Shown here: positions 33,947 through 45,100 of the stretch, piece after piece | How the letters are laid out: every line of letters begins with the position of its first letter | Position numbering within the stretch: the first letter of the stretch is position 1 | From: Anthoceros angustus | Taxonomy: Eukaryota > Streptophyta > Anthocerotopsida > Anthocerotales > Anthocerotaceae | Assembly (NCBI GenBank): GCA_010909165.1 | Contig: MU008191.1 | Location: forward strand, 1 to 64,000 | DNA length: 64,000 nt | Reading direction: 5' to 3' | Position numbers and translations under genes: made by a program | Notes under the pieces: generated by a model | Told to the model about the DNA's origin: nothing | The model's database searches: none | What the model saw: the letters and a program-made list of their open reading frames with translations, nothing else

Positions 33947-36900
33947 ATGCCGTCGGCGTCTAATACAGTGGTGGGCGGCAGCATACACCGGCTGGAGGTG
34001 GAGAACTTCAAGTCGTACAAGGGGCATCAGGTGATCGGGCCTTTCAAGAATTTCACGGCCATCATCGGGCCCAATGGAGCCGGCAAATCGAACCTTATGG
34101 ACGCAATTAGCTTCGTGCTGGGTGTGCGGTCGATGCAGCTGCGCGGGGCGCAGCTCAAGGACTTGATTTACGCCTTTGATGATAAGGAGAGGGAGCAGAG
34201 AGGACGCAAAGCGTTTGTGAAGCTGGTGTACAACACCAGCAGCGGGGAGGAGCTGCACTTCACCCGAGCCATTTCAGGCTCTGGTTCCAGTGAGTACAGA
34301 CTGAACAACAGGACTGTGTCCTGGGATGAGTATAATGAGAAGATGAAGTCCTTGGGCATTCTTGTCAAGGCTCGGAATTTCCTCGTCTTCCAGGTACTGC
34401 CTACGCTGTTCCTGTTCCTGTTCACGTTGCTCCATTCCCTCTTCCTTTTCCTCCTGGCAGTAGCTTTGTGGAAGGCTGCTTGCACCTATGCTCGAACTTG
34501 TAAGAGTAATTCGCGTAACTAGTGTCAGCATAGTCCGGGTTTGTTAGGTCAAGCGCTGAGGCGAGTTCTTGCACCAGCAGCTGTCATAAGGCTCTGCCAT
34601 CTTCTCGCTTGCTTCAAACACCGGCTCACCTGGTGGTGTTGGGTTGTTGTTTGGATCAGGGTGATGTAGAGTCCATTGCGTCTAAAAATCCGAAGGAGCT
34701 CACAGCACTTTTTGAACAAATATCTGGCTCCGAGGATCTCAAAAAAGACTATGAGGAGCTGGAGGAGAAGAAAGCAAGGGCTGAGGAAAAGTCCGTGTTC
34801 AGTTATCAAAAAAAGAGGACTATAGTATCTGAAAGAAAGCAAAAGAAAGAGCAGAAAGAGGAGGCGGAGAAGCACTTGCGTCTTCAGGGGGAGTTGGTAA
34901 GCCCTCGACCTGAGCCTATACACGGTTTTGTCTGGTCGTTCTTTACCTGCAGTGTCTGCGATTCCGGGTCTGAAGGTCATTTGTTTTGTGCAGAAAGCAT
35001 TGAAGACGGAGTACTACCTCTGGCAGCTGTTCACCATTAAGAAAGATATTGAGAGAATTCAGGGGGAGTTGGAAGAAGATAATGAAACTCTTCAGGACCT
35101 GATAAAAGCACATGAGGAGTTCGAGTTACAAATACGGGAGAAAAAGAAGGAGCAGGCGGGTTTTGTCAAAGATGCCCTGCTTTCTAGCAAAGCGGTGGCA
35201 AGGAAGAAGGCAGAGCTTGACAAGAAGGTTCGTTCACAGTATGTGTGCCTTTTCGACTAATCCTTTTTGGCACTCTGCTACGCCTGCTGTTCCTGTGAGC
35301 TTAAGAGGATTTACTCAAATGATCTGCTTGGCTATGCAATGTTGTTGCAAAGTGTCTGTTGAAGAACGTTATGTTGGCGTCTGTGATACCAGCAAGGATC
35401 AATTGCTTATCTAGTGAATTGTCCCTTTGTAGCATCCGGAGCTTCTAAAACTGCGAGAAGAAATTGATCGGGCGACTGTAAAAATCAAGAATAGTGAAAA
35501 GGATTTGGCAAAGAAGAAAGAGGAGCAGAAAAAGCAAGGGAAGGAGGTTGCAAGATTGCAAAGGGATCTGCAGGATGTCACTGCTGCTAAAAATGAACTC
35601 AATGAACAGAATGATGCAGGAGGGAAGCTGCAATTGGCTGCCGCACAATTGCAGGAGTACAACAGAATGTAAGCCGAAAACATCGCTTGTCTCTCAGAGC
35701 CTGGAGTGACGCTTCTAGTTGTCTTTCATGATGTGATGGTCAGTTAACTGAATCTGATCCATGTAGAATATGCTTACAGAAAGGAAGAAGCAGGTGCTAA
35801 AACTATCAAACTGAAGCAAGACAAGGAGGTTCATGATCGTAGACAACAAGCTGATTCTGAGGCACTGAAAAATTTGGAGGACAATCTCCAACAGCTGCAC
35901 ACAAGAGAGCAACAGTTGATATCTCAAGATGAAGAGTGTCAAGGGCGAATGACAAGGCTCTTCGAGTCGGTCACGAAGACCAATGATGAACTTGCCCGTG
36001 TCCGAGCTGAACATTCTCAGATGCAGGATAGACATAGGAAATCCAGGTGAATGAGCCCCCAAGAAACTGTAGTGGTTGCCAGAGAATATGGTTCTTTGGT
36101 GCATTTTTCTACTGCAGAGAAAATGCTGCTCATTTCTAAGGTACTAACATTGTATTCGGTGTATGCAGGGCACAGTATGAAAACTTGAGGACAAGATTAG
36201 TGGAGTTAGAGAATTCATTGCGTGAGTTAAAAGCAGACAAACGTGAGAGTGAACGTGATGGTAGGATATCTGAGGCTGTGGAGACACTTAAACGCCTGTT
36301 TCCTGGTGTGCATGGACGCATGACAGACCTTTGCAGGCCTACTCAGAAAAAATACAACCTCGCACTCACTGTAGCCATGGGAAGGTTCATGGATGCTGTA
36401 GTTGTTGAGGATGACATGACTGGAAAAGAGTGCATCAAGGTGAACCTCTGCTGGACATTCTCATGTTGCCAGCAATATTGTTTGCCTGCTGGGTTGAATC
36501 AAATGAAGTGCAATGCTGACACTGTGTGTCTCTGTCTCAGTATCTGAAGGAACAGCGCCTACCCCCGCAGACCTTCATTCCTTTGCAGTCTGTCCGCACA
36601 AAGCCTGTCCAGGAAAAGCTTCGCACTCTTGGTGGTACAGCAAAGCTGGTTATTGATGTGATCAAATATCCCTTGTTAGATTATGGTTGTTTGGAATTGC
36701 TGATTGTCCAACTCACCGTCTACTTTTGTTGGTCATGGTTGATTGATACTGTTACACCTTAATCTTCCTACTTTTGATCCATCTTTGGAGAAAGCACTGC
36801 TGTATGCAGTTGGAAACACCATTCTTTGTGATAAGCTACCTGAAGCCAAAGCTCTTGGATGGGGAAGGGAACGGTATAAAGGTACCTGGATACCTAATCC

Positions 36901-39900
36901 AAGAATCAACTGCATTTCTGTCATGAGTGTACTACTTCAAGACATTTCTAGGTGAGCGAGTAGAGTACCATGCAGAGAGGTTGAAAGGAAAGGTTGCAAC
37001 AGACGGAGCTCTCATCACATGGAATGGTAGCTCTTTATGCTTAGCGAGACACAAATGCTGTTGCTCGTTGCAGTTGTTACTCTTGATGGAGTGCTCCTTT
37101 CAAAGTCTGGTCTGATGACTGGTGGAGTAACTGGAAACATGGAGGCCAAGTCACAGAAGTGGGATTCTCGACATATAGAAGGTAAGGAGGGGCTGGTTCA
37201 GTTGATCAACTTTGCCTATTCTTTCTTCCAATTGCTACTCTGCTAGTCTGCGTTGACACTGGATGGTAATGTCAGGGCTCAAGAAGAACAAAGAGCGCCT
37301 TGAAGCAGAAATGGCTGAAATTGGCTCAGCACGAGAAATGCAGACAAAGGAGGCAGAAGTTGAAGGAAGAATTATTGGACTGGAACGGAAATTACAAGTT
37401 GCGGAATTAGAGAAGGTATAGCCTTGTGGTTATGTTGAGCTTTCGGTGGATGTTTTCAATGGAGGGAAAGGAGTTAGCCTAGTTTACTTCCCCACTATGC
37501 TGCAAGTTGCTGCATCTAGCCACCTTCCCAGTCCACACGAGCCCCAAGGCTGCTGAATGTGGAACAACAGGTTGAGGGATTGGATACTTGCTAATTCTTG
37601 AATGGGCGAAACAGAAAAGTATCGATGGAAAGATTGCAAAGGTTGCACAAGAAAGGGAAACCATCAAGTTGGAGATACGTCGCCTTCAACCCGAGTGCAC
37701 AAAGGTAAGCAAAAGGATTCTGTACTCCATGCCATGAGGCCAATGCAAGCAGATCATAACCGTTCTCTAATTGTCCTGCTTGTGCAGCTGCAAAGCATTA
37801 TTACAGCTCGAGGTGCAGACATCACAAAGATTGAGGACCAAATAAATGAAATTATTGACAGAATCTACAAGAATTTCAGTGAGTCAGTGGGAGTTGCAAA
37901 TATACGAGAGTATGAAGAGAATCAGTTACGCCGCCATGAAGAGCTGTCGGAAAGGAAGATGAGTCTGAACAACCAAATTGCGAAACTCAAGAATCAGTAA
38001 TGTTTTGTTGAACCCCATCTCAGCATTTGTTGTGTTTCACATGTATTACCGTCAATTTAAGGTTGTTGGTAGGTGGTAGTCATGGTGTTCCAGATTAAAG
38101 CCACACATGTTGCTAGTTACTGATTATAGCTTCAGGGGGCTCTTGTGTCAGAGATTGAGCAGGGAAAGCTGTTTGACTTATCACTCCTGTGCTTTTGACT
38201 CTCTTGCAGACTGGAATATGAGCAAAGGCGAGACATGGAGGCACCAGTAAGAAAGTTAACTGAATTTATTGGTTCAATGAAAGATGAACTTAGTCGTCTC
38301 CAGGCCAAAGAGGCTGAATCAAAAGGGACTGTGGATGTGGCTGGCCAACAATTGGATGAGATGAAGGCAGAATATGATGGTATGGACCTGTCTTTCATAC
38401 AGATGTATTCACTCCCTGAGGAACAAGCAGGTTGACCTCGTTGTTGTTGTCCAGGGTTAAGGCGACGAGCAGATGAGATAGAGGAGGTGATTCAGGAACT
38501 GAAGAAACAAGCAAGCAATGAGACTGCTGATGTTGGCAAGACGAAGCGGCAGATAGCTGCAAAGGTGAGGATAAGACTCTCTAGTGTTTTTTGTGAATTT
38601 CTGCTCAATTAGTTTCCTCTTGTAGCAGTAAGGACATGCTTTTTACTGGACAAGTGAAGGATTTTCTAAGAGCTTCTAGGAGTTGAGCCGCTTGTAAGCT
38701 TGTAGAAAATGTCCAGCCCTCCTTTGCTCAGTATGGTCTGGCTGCTTATGATCAGGAAACCCAAATTGAACTTCTGAGCTCCAAAAGGCAAGAAGTCCTG
38801 GAAAATTGTGAGCTGGATCAAATCAAACTTCCAGTAACGGAGGACTCTATGGATGTTGACTCTGCTGGGCCTTCGTCTCAACCTATGAATTACGATTACA
38901 ACAAGCTTAGCAGGGCACACCACCAGGTCTGTGCTCAACCTTCCCAATCACGGGTGTACTGCAGTGTAGATGATGCACTTAAGTAGCCTCGATTTCGATT
39001 GTTCAGGATCTGAGACCAGGTGATCGGGAAAGACTGGAGGCAGATTTCAAGTTCAAATTGGAGTCGATATCGTCAGAAATGGAAAGAACAGCACCCAATC
39101 TCAAGGCACTTGATCAATATGAAATTCTCCGGGAGAGAGAAAGGGAAGCTATTGAAGAGTTTGAGGCTGCCAGAAAAGATGCAAAGGAGATGTCGGATAA
39201 GTATAATGCAGTTAAACAAGAAAGGTGTGCTGTAACACTGTCTACAGTGTTAACTTACCTGTCGACTGCTTATGCTGGTCCTAATTTTGGCTTTGCATGT
39301 AGGTATGAGAAATTCATGGCAGCCTTCAATCACATTTCAACCAATATCAACAAAATCTACAAGCAGCTTACGCAGAGTGCCATGCAAACCCTTGGTGGAA
39401 CGGCGTATTTAAGTCTGGAGAATGACGATGAACCTTTTCTGCACGGAATGAAGTACACTGTGATGCCGCCTTCAAAGCGATTCAGGGACATGGAACAATT
39501 GTCTGGTGGAGAAAAGACCGTTGCTGCTCTAGCTCTGCTTTTTGCCATCCACAGGTTCAGTAACTTGATCAGTAAATTCGTCTTGCGGTTTTACGTTCTT
39601 TTGTTGTTCTGCATGCAAAGAAGTGCAAGGTACTGTGGCTCAAGGCAGAATGGTTCCTGTGCGCAGTTTCCGGCCATCCCCTTTCTTTGTGCTGGATGAG
39701 GTGGACGCAGCCTTGGACAACCTGAATGTTGCCAAAGTTGCTGCCTTCATCAGATCCAGGTCTCGTGAGGACGCTAAAGGTCAAGACAAATCGGGAAGAA
39801 GTGTTGGTTTTCAAAGTGTTGTGATTTCACTGAAGGACACCTTCTACGATAAGGCAGATGCCTTGGTCGGGGTGTATCGGGATTCAGACAGGAGGTAAGA

Positions 39901-40011
39901 AACCCTTGTGTTCGGCGCTGAGCTGCAGAAGGTTATGGGTACTAATGTTGGTTCTGTTCTGGCAGCTGTTCACGGACCCTCACATTTGATCTGACCAAAT
40001 ACACGGGGTGA
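33947..40011 (+). CDS. SMC1: SMC1 cohesin ATPase, 19 exons
   Basis: Core subunit of cohesin, which with SMC3 forms the ring holding sister chromatids. Exons: 33947-34393, 34660-34896, 34994-35227, 35433-35668, 35780-36046, 36169-36439, 36541-36665, 36772-36881, 37074-37181, 37276-37415, 37615-37704, 37788-37996, 38210-38379, 38455-38564, 38756-38926, 39007-39224, 39303-39554, 39667-39894 and 39966-40011 (3669 nt, 1222 aa, the family's usual length). Walker A GPNGAGKS at residues 41-48. Coiled coils flank a hinge at about 500-690 ([12 protein letters not shown]). ABC signature LSGGEKT at 1114-1120 and Walker B FFVLDEVD at 1138-1145. [16 protein letters not shown] and the C-terminal [13 protein letters not shown] are SMC1-type rather than SMC3. 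All phases join without a stop. Intron 7 appears to be AT-AC. The frame is open 18 bases upstream of the ATG but has no other ATG. Confidence 0.95.
36666..36771 (+). other. Candidate U12-type AT-AC intron (SMC1 intron 7)
   Basis: The intron begins ATATCCCTT (U12 5' consensus RTATCCTT, one change), contains CCTTAAT at 36757-36763 (consensus branch site TTCCTTRAY, branch A at 36762) and ends TTCCTAC, 9 bases beyond the branch A. Removing exactly 36666-36771 joins phase 2 to give [20 protein letters not shown], a gap-free fit to the conserved hinge region as I know it from SMC1 proteins. No GT-AG alternative keeps this sequence. Confidence 0.8.
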
Positions 40012-40474
40012 TAGAAAGGAAATTGGATACATTCACCCGGAATGTTTTCTTAGCTTCCTGCCAGACTTGAGACAAGGTAGCAACAGACTAGCGCTAATGC
40101 ATTTTGCATTGATGCTGTGTACCATAATCTATAGCCGGCCGTCCCAGCGACGCTGCAAGCAATCGACATGTACATACTGCATATGCGCATCTCCCTATGC
40201 GGGACTGGAATTGCTGCGAAACGGAATGTCTGCATAATTTCGCGGACGAGTAGGGGACTAGAGAACCACGTGGCGCACTTGTCCTGTACCCTATGTCAGC
40301 CGTCCCTGGCTGAACTTATTTTAGCCGAAAATGGGATTGGCCCAATCGCTTCCACTATTCTGGCTGTCTATGGAGAAATTCAGGTTCTGCCTTTGATGTC
40401 ACTGCCAAAGTCGTCTCTCCGCACTCGCTAAGTGAGAACAATTTCAGAACCCGACAAAAGGTTCAAAGCAGACG
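40012..40474. other. SMC1 3' region, no gene seen
   Basis: Expected to hold the SMC1 3' UTR. Open frames here are short and unconvincing. Confidence 0.5.
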
Positions 40475-40546
40475 CGCCGTTGCCGGGGATCGAACCCGGG
40501 TCACCCGCGTGACAGGCGGGAATACTTACCACTATACTACAACGAC
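40475..40546 (-). tRNA. tRNA-Asp (GTC)
   Basis: 72 nt on the minus strand. The acceptor stem GTCGTTG pairs with CAACGGC (one T-G pair), followed by discriminator G. The D-arm region GTATAGTGGTAAGTAT holds the A box. The anticodon loop CTGTCAC (anticodon GTC) is closed by the stem CCCGC/GCGGG. The T arm CGGGTTCGATCCCCG holds the B box GGTTCGATCC. No intron and no encoded CCA, as expected for a nuclear gene. It is transcribed away from the EDR2-like gene. Confidence 0.98.
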
Positions 40547-40779
40547 TCGTGGTGACCAAGAGTTTGACACTATTATACTTATCAATGTAACTATTTCAGC
40601 TACTTCCACCCACCCAATTCCCTGCATACTTAAGCTAGACATGCAAGTTTCATATTTTATAATTCAAAACGTGGACCACTCCAGCATTCTTTTCAGCAGA
40701 TTGTGATCAATGTATGGCAATTTCGTCATAAAGAAAGTTGTTATATAAATGTTTTATTTTTCTGATGATAAGGTGGAGC

Positions 40780-40870
40780 ACTAGCTTACCCTACTCACCA
40801 AGCTAGAGCTCCAGTATGGGCGAACCGGGTTCAAATCAGCATCACTAGTACTTAGGTCAAATTCAGATAA
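40780..40870 (+). repeat. Possible tRNA-derived SINE-like fragment
   Basis: CGGGTTCAAATC at about 40827-40838 is one or two changes from a pol III B box (GGTTCRANYCC). I cannot find a convincing A box in the right place or a 3' tail, so this may be chance. Confidence 0.2.
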
Positions 40871-40988
40871 ACTTCAATGCTATTATGTATTTTTGTCTAT
40901 GTCTGTGTCAATATGTGTGCAAATAGCATAGGCCAAATGGACACACATTTATAAGAATGCCAAAGAAGCATCTTACGCTTGCGGTTTG

Positions 40989-41314
40989 ATCAGATTTAGA
41001 TGGGGTGCTTGAAGGGAGTGGATGTCCTTGGTGCAAGTAGCTTTGGTGGGACAAGCGATCGGTACTTAGATGGGTGCCTGAAGGGAGTGGATGTCCTTGG
41101 TGCAAGTAGCTTTAACACACCATGGGATAAGTTGTTAAGCTGTTCGATCGATACTTAGATGAGGTGCCTGAAGGGAGTGGATGCCCTTGGTGCAATTTCG
41201 TAAGTACCGAGTCCTTGAGAAGAAAATTCCGTCCAAGTACACAGTAATATATTCTTTGATCGGTATTTAGATGGGATGCTTGAAGGGAGTGGATGCCCTT
41301 GGTGCAAGTAGCTT
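40989..41314 (+). repeat. ~55-bp dispersed direct repeats (four copies)
   Basis: Copies start at about 40989, 41057, 41146 and 41258. Each opens GATC and contains TTAGATG, GAAGGGAGTGGATG and CCTTGGTGCAA. Spacing is irregular (68, 89, 112). The order and text GTACTTAGATGGGTG...GTCCTTGGTGCA resemble the 3' part of plant 5S rRNA. Confidence 0.85.
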
Positions 41315-41439
41315 AGGCACACCATGGTACAAGTTATTAAATACAAGTCCCAAAACACAAGAGGAAAATTTTATCCAAGTGGACTATAATATATTCTTCT
41401 TTCTTCTTTATTAGCAGAAATTCCGAACTCAGTGGAGTA

Positions 41440-41570
41440 TAGTATATTTCTTCTTCTTCTAGTGCTCCAGCACAGCAGGCCTGATCTTAGTGGAGGTTAG
41501 TATATTTCTTCTTCTGGAGGTTAGTATATTTCTTCTTCTTCTAGTGCTCCAGCACAACAGGCCTGATCGG
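41440..41570 (+). repeat. Direct duplication with TTC runs
   Basis: TATATTTCTTCTTCTTCTAG followed by TGCTCCAGCACA and CAGGCCTGATC occurs twice (about 41446 and 41525), with an extra partial copy between them. Confidence 0.8.
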
Positions 41571-41651
41571 CTGATCAGCGATCAGCCTGGCTGGCAATGG
41601 CAGCGGTGCCGCTCTGTCGATGGTGGCGGTGCCGCTCGCGGCGATCATTTG

Positions 41652-41759
41652 CCCTAAGTACTTACCACTATGCTACAACAACTTATACCCTAAGTACTTA
41701 CCACTATGCTACAACAACTTATACCCTAAGTACTTACCACTATGCTACAACAACTGATA
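41652..41759 (-). repeat. Three 36-bp tandem copies of a tRNA-Asp 5' half
   Basis: Units start at 41652, 41688 and 41724. Read on the minus strand each contains TTGTAGCATAGTGGTAAGTA, which matches the tRNA-Asp 5' half with a few substitutions, including an intact A box (TAGCATAGTGG fits TRGYNNARNNG). The 3' half and B box are missing. Confidence 0.88.
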
Positions 41760-41835
41760 CTCTACGGACCTTTACTTCATTCTCTTCGCTATATTAGCGA
41801 CTTCCCTATGTAGGTAGGCAAGTTTACAATGGCGT

Positions 41836-41884
41836 AGTTCACAACGTGGACCACTCCAGCATTCTCATCGGTACATTGTGACCA
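41836..41884 (+). repeat. Duplicate of tRNA downstream flank
   Basis: ACGTGGACCACTCCAGCATTC is shared with about 40669-40690, followed by similar ATTGTGA(C/T)CA text. Together with the tRNA-half array this shows that the tRNA-Asp neighbourhood was duplicated. Confidence 0.8.
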
Positions 41885-42104
41885 GTGGGCTGTGAGGATA
41901 CAAGCTGCTGGTTGTCAAATTTTGATGAATATACTGTCCTCGTTACCCTCTTATTCTATCGCCAGAGATCTGACAAAAAAAAATTAATAGGGTTCCAAAA
42001 AATTAGTAGGTGTTGGGCAACCCAGGAGCGTTCTTGCCGGCAGGCCCGTTGAATTCTCAATCCAATCACCACATCAGCCAACGGCATTGTTGGAGGATTT
42101 CGCA

Positions 42105-45100
42105 TTAAGATACACCTTTCCAAGCCACAGCGCTTTCAAGCCGAATCCGAGACATTCTAGTCAAACCCAAGATGTACTCCGGTAGCTCCTTCTCGTCCTT
42201 CGCCTGCACACAATGAAGAACTGTTATACAACACGGAGAAAATCCGAGTGATGAATGGAAGCACAGAAACCCAATCGACCACTCACCTCAATGAGGATAG
42301 CTAAGTCCACGACAATGCTTGTGACATAACCAAGTACAAGGCCAATAACACTCCTTGCAACAGAGGAGGAGCCAATGTCAACATCAATCTGCATATCACA
42401 CGACCATCACAAGATGAAGGAGTCGAATTAACAGACTTAAAAAAAAGTACGTGGAACCGGACAGGGAAGTAGTTTAACAAAACCGGAACCTTGAAGGCAC
42501 ATACAAACCTCTAGAAAGTTATCCTCCCGAAGGTAATGACATGTTACAGCTTTGCCAAGCAGGCAGGCTTTAGTCCCCACTGCCCTCTTTACAACCCAGT
42601 AGCCCTGATAACATGGAGATGCAGTCTTATGCCTCATGAACCTCCACGTAAACTGAAGAAGGCACTGCTCCTTCACTTCGATGTGACACTCACCTCAACG
42701 ATGCTGGGTATAAGCTTGAACCGCAAATTTCGATATGCATCATCACCATCTGCAAATTTCTGTAGCAGGCTACCTGCCCTGACTGGTCTATCTGCTACAA
42801 AATAGAAGATGAGACTATAGGTTGGAGTAGCAGGTACCTGTCACAAATCCAACAGACAGGTTTACCACACTAAAACATCGCCAGGACTTGAGTGCTGCTC
42901 TAGCCCTTCAGTGGTTATCGCTGCCTGGTCACAGAATTGAACAATAGCAAGGTCATCCAACAGGAAATTCTACTTTCATAGTAAACGCAGACAGCACCTG
43001 CAAATTCACAACCAGAATAAAAGGTGCCTTCTTCCCCTCTGGAGACTGCATTCCAACACAACCAAGATTGTCAGTGGACAGGACACCCCTTACATGAAAC
43101 CAATATCCTTGCAACGGGTTGGCATTACCTGCACAATAGAACTTGGATGCCGAGCAATGTTGTCAATTTTCTCAGCAGAGTGAAACCAGTCAACCGCCAA
43201 TAGCTGCAACAATGGGTCACCTCCTGATACCTGCAAAAGCCAGAGGTCACAGCTTGCATTGAAGCTTCTGGGAGATACCAAGCCGGCTTGATCAATGCAC
43301 TCTATTCATATGAGCAAGTAGACATGATGTTTCATTACCTTCAAGCTGTCTGTCATGTAAGTTACACCGCGGATCATAAATCCTTTGCCACTAGGTTCAA
43401 ACCAGCAATCAGTATCCTTATCATGTCTTCCTCTTGGCAGAGATCCCTTGAAAACAGTTCTGTCTATCTGCACAGAAGGAGTCCTTGACGATAACTCCCC
43501 CTCCCCTTCACGCACTGTTCATGAGTACAGAAAGTAATCTACAGTCAAAAGACCTGCCAACAGTGTTTCAACAACCTCCATAACACACAGAAGAAATGAA
43601 ATTGATTTCGTGACCCCTCAGAAAAGAGAATATAACACACTTGATTGCCTCTTCATCGTGAGCCCCACCACAACACCCCAAGAAACACTCTTGAATCTCT
43701 GTCTACCACTCTGCAGGGTCAATGGTCGCCACGTCAGTTAGTGTTGTGGCATGCCCCGAACAGCAAATGAATGAGTGTAAGTCCTAGCAAATTGTGCAGA
43801 ATTGTTGCGACCATTTTGCATTCCAAATCTGCTTCACGACTACAAAGGTTCAATTTTTACTCAGTTGAGTTAAGTATTTGGACGAAGGTGTGATCTACCA
43901 TATTACCACCTCATCATAGTCTCCAGGTACTAATGTCTTGAGACTTGATGGTTTGAAGCTTGATCTGAATGCCAAGCAGCGACTTTGCTGCTCCTTTTCC
44001 ATCCGGGGACTATCTGTCTGCACTCACACAACTACTTATCTACATGCACTGGAGACAAAGGAAGCGAAACCAGCAATAACGCCAGATGTTTGCATGAATT
44101 AGCTCAAGCCATCACTCTAAGCCCCTGCATGCCTCTATTCATGCAAATTTTATCAAATCTTGATCTCTCTTTCACTAAAATTGTCAATAGAGTCTGCACA
44201 CACATACTTAACTCATTGGTTCAAATACAGTTGAAACGGCCCGCAAGGTGCACACACAGGTTGGTCACTTACTATCCACACACACACACTTGATTCAAGC
44301 TCATTGGTTCAAACGCAGTTGAAACGGCCAGCAATGTGCACACACAGGTTGGTCACTTACTATCCACACACACACACTTGATTCAAGCTCATTGGTTCAA
44401 ACACAGTTGAAACGGCCAGCAACGTGCACACACAGGTTGGTCACTTACTATCCACACACTCAACACTTGATTCAAGACAACACTAAGCTTAGCAATGGGG
44501 CAGGTCTTGACACAATAACTGCTGCTCATATTTGACGTAGCCTGCCAGGCCACAACAAAGATCACAAGAAAACAACAGTGCCAAACCTTGGACTGGAGAA
44601 CCTTCTCAGCATCTTCCTCGTCTGGAGGTTCATCTGCCATGAGAGCATCGAAGAACTCCTCAACAGGCTCCAGTGCCTCAACTTCTGACATGCTGGTTTC
44701 AGATGATGAAATCTCCTTTGTACTTGCAACTGCCTTGCTACTTTGATCTCCTGATATCATGCAGAGTTCAGGTTTCGCTGCAAAAAACTCTCTCAGCCCT
44801 GGCAGGAAAGGCACATTTCAAACTATGGGCCTGAGTGGAAACTCTGAAAAGTAGAAGATAACATGAGATTGAAACACACACACACAAGAGCAGCTCCAAC
44901 CTGCTATTCGGCACAACATAACATATGGGACAGTCTTGTGAAATTTGGAGTAGTCACTTTTTCTCCATCTACCCCAACCTGTAGATTTGACTTCCATGAT
45001 TTGAGTTACAAGGGATCTTGGGGTGCCACTGCCAGGTCTTCCTGGGAGAGGAGATATTTCCCAAATTCCAGCTGGAGATGCAGGGGCGATGCAAATGTCA

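Noticed and set aside
40989-41314. Possible CRISPR-like array
   Set aside because: Spacing is irregular, the repeats are diverged, and the window is a plant nuclear genome.
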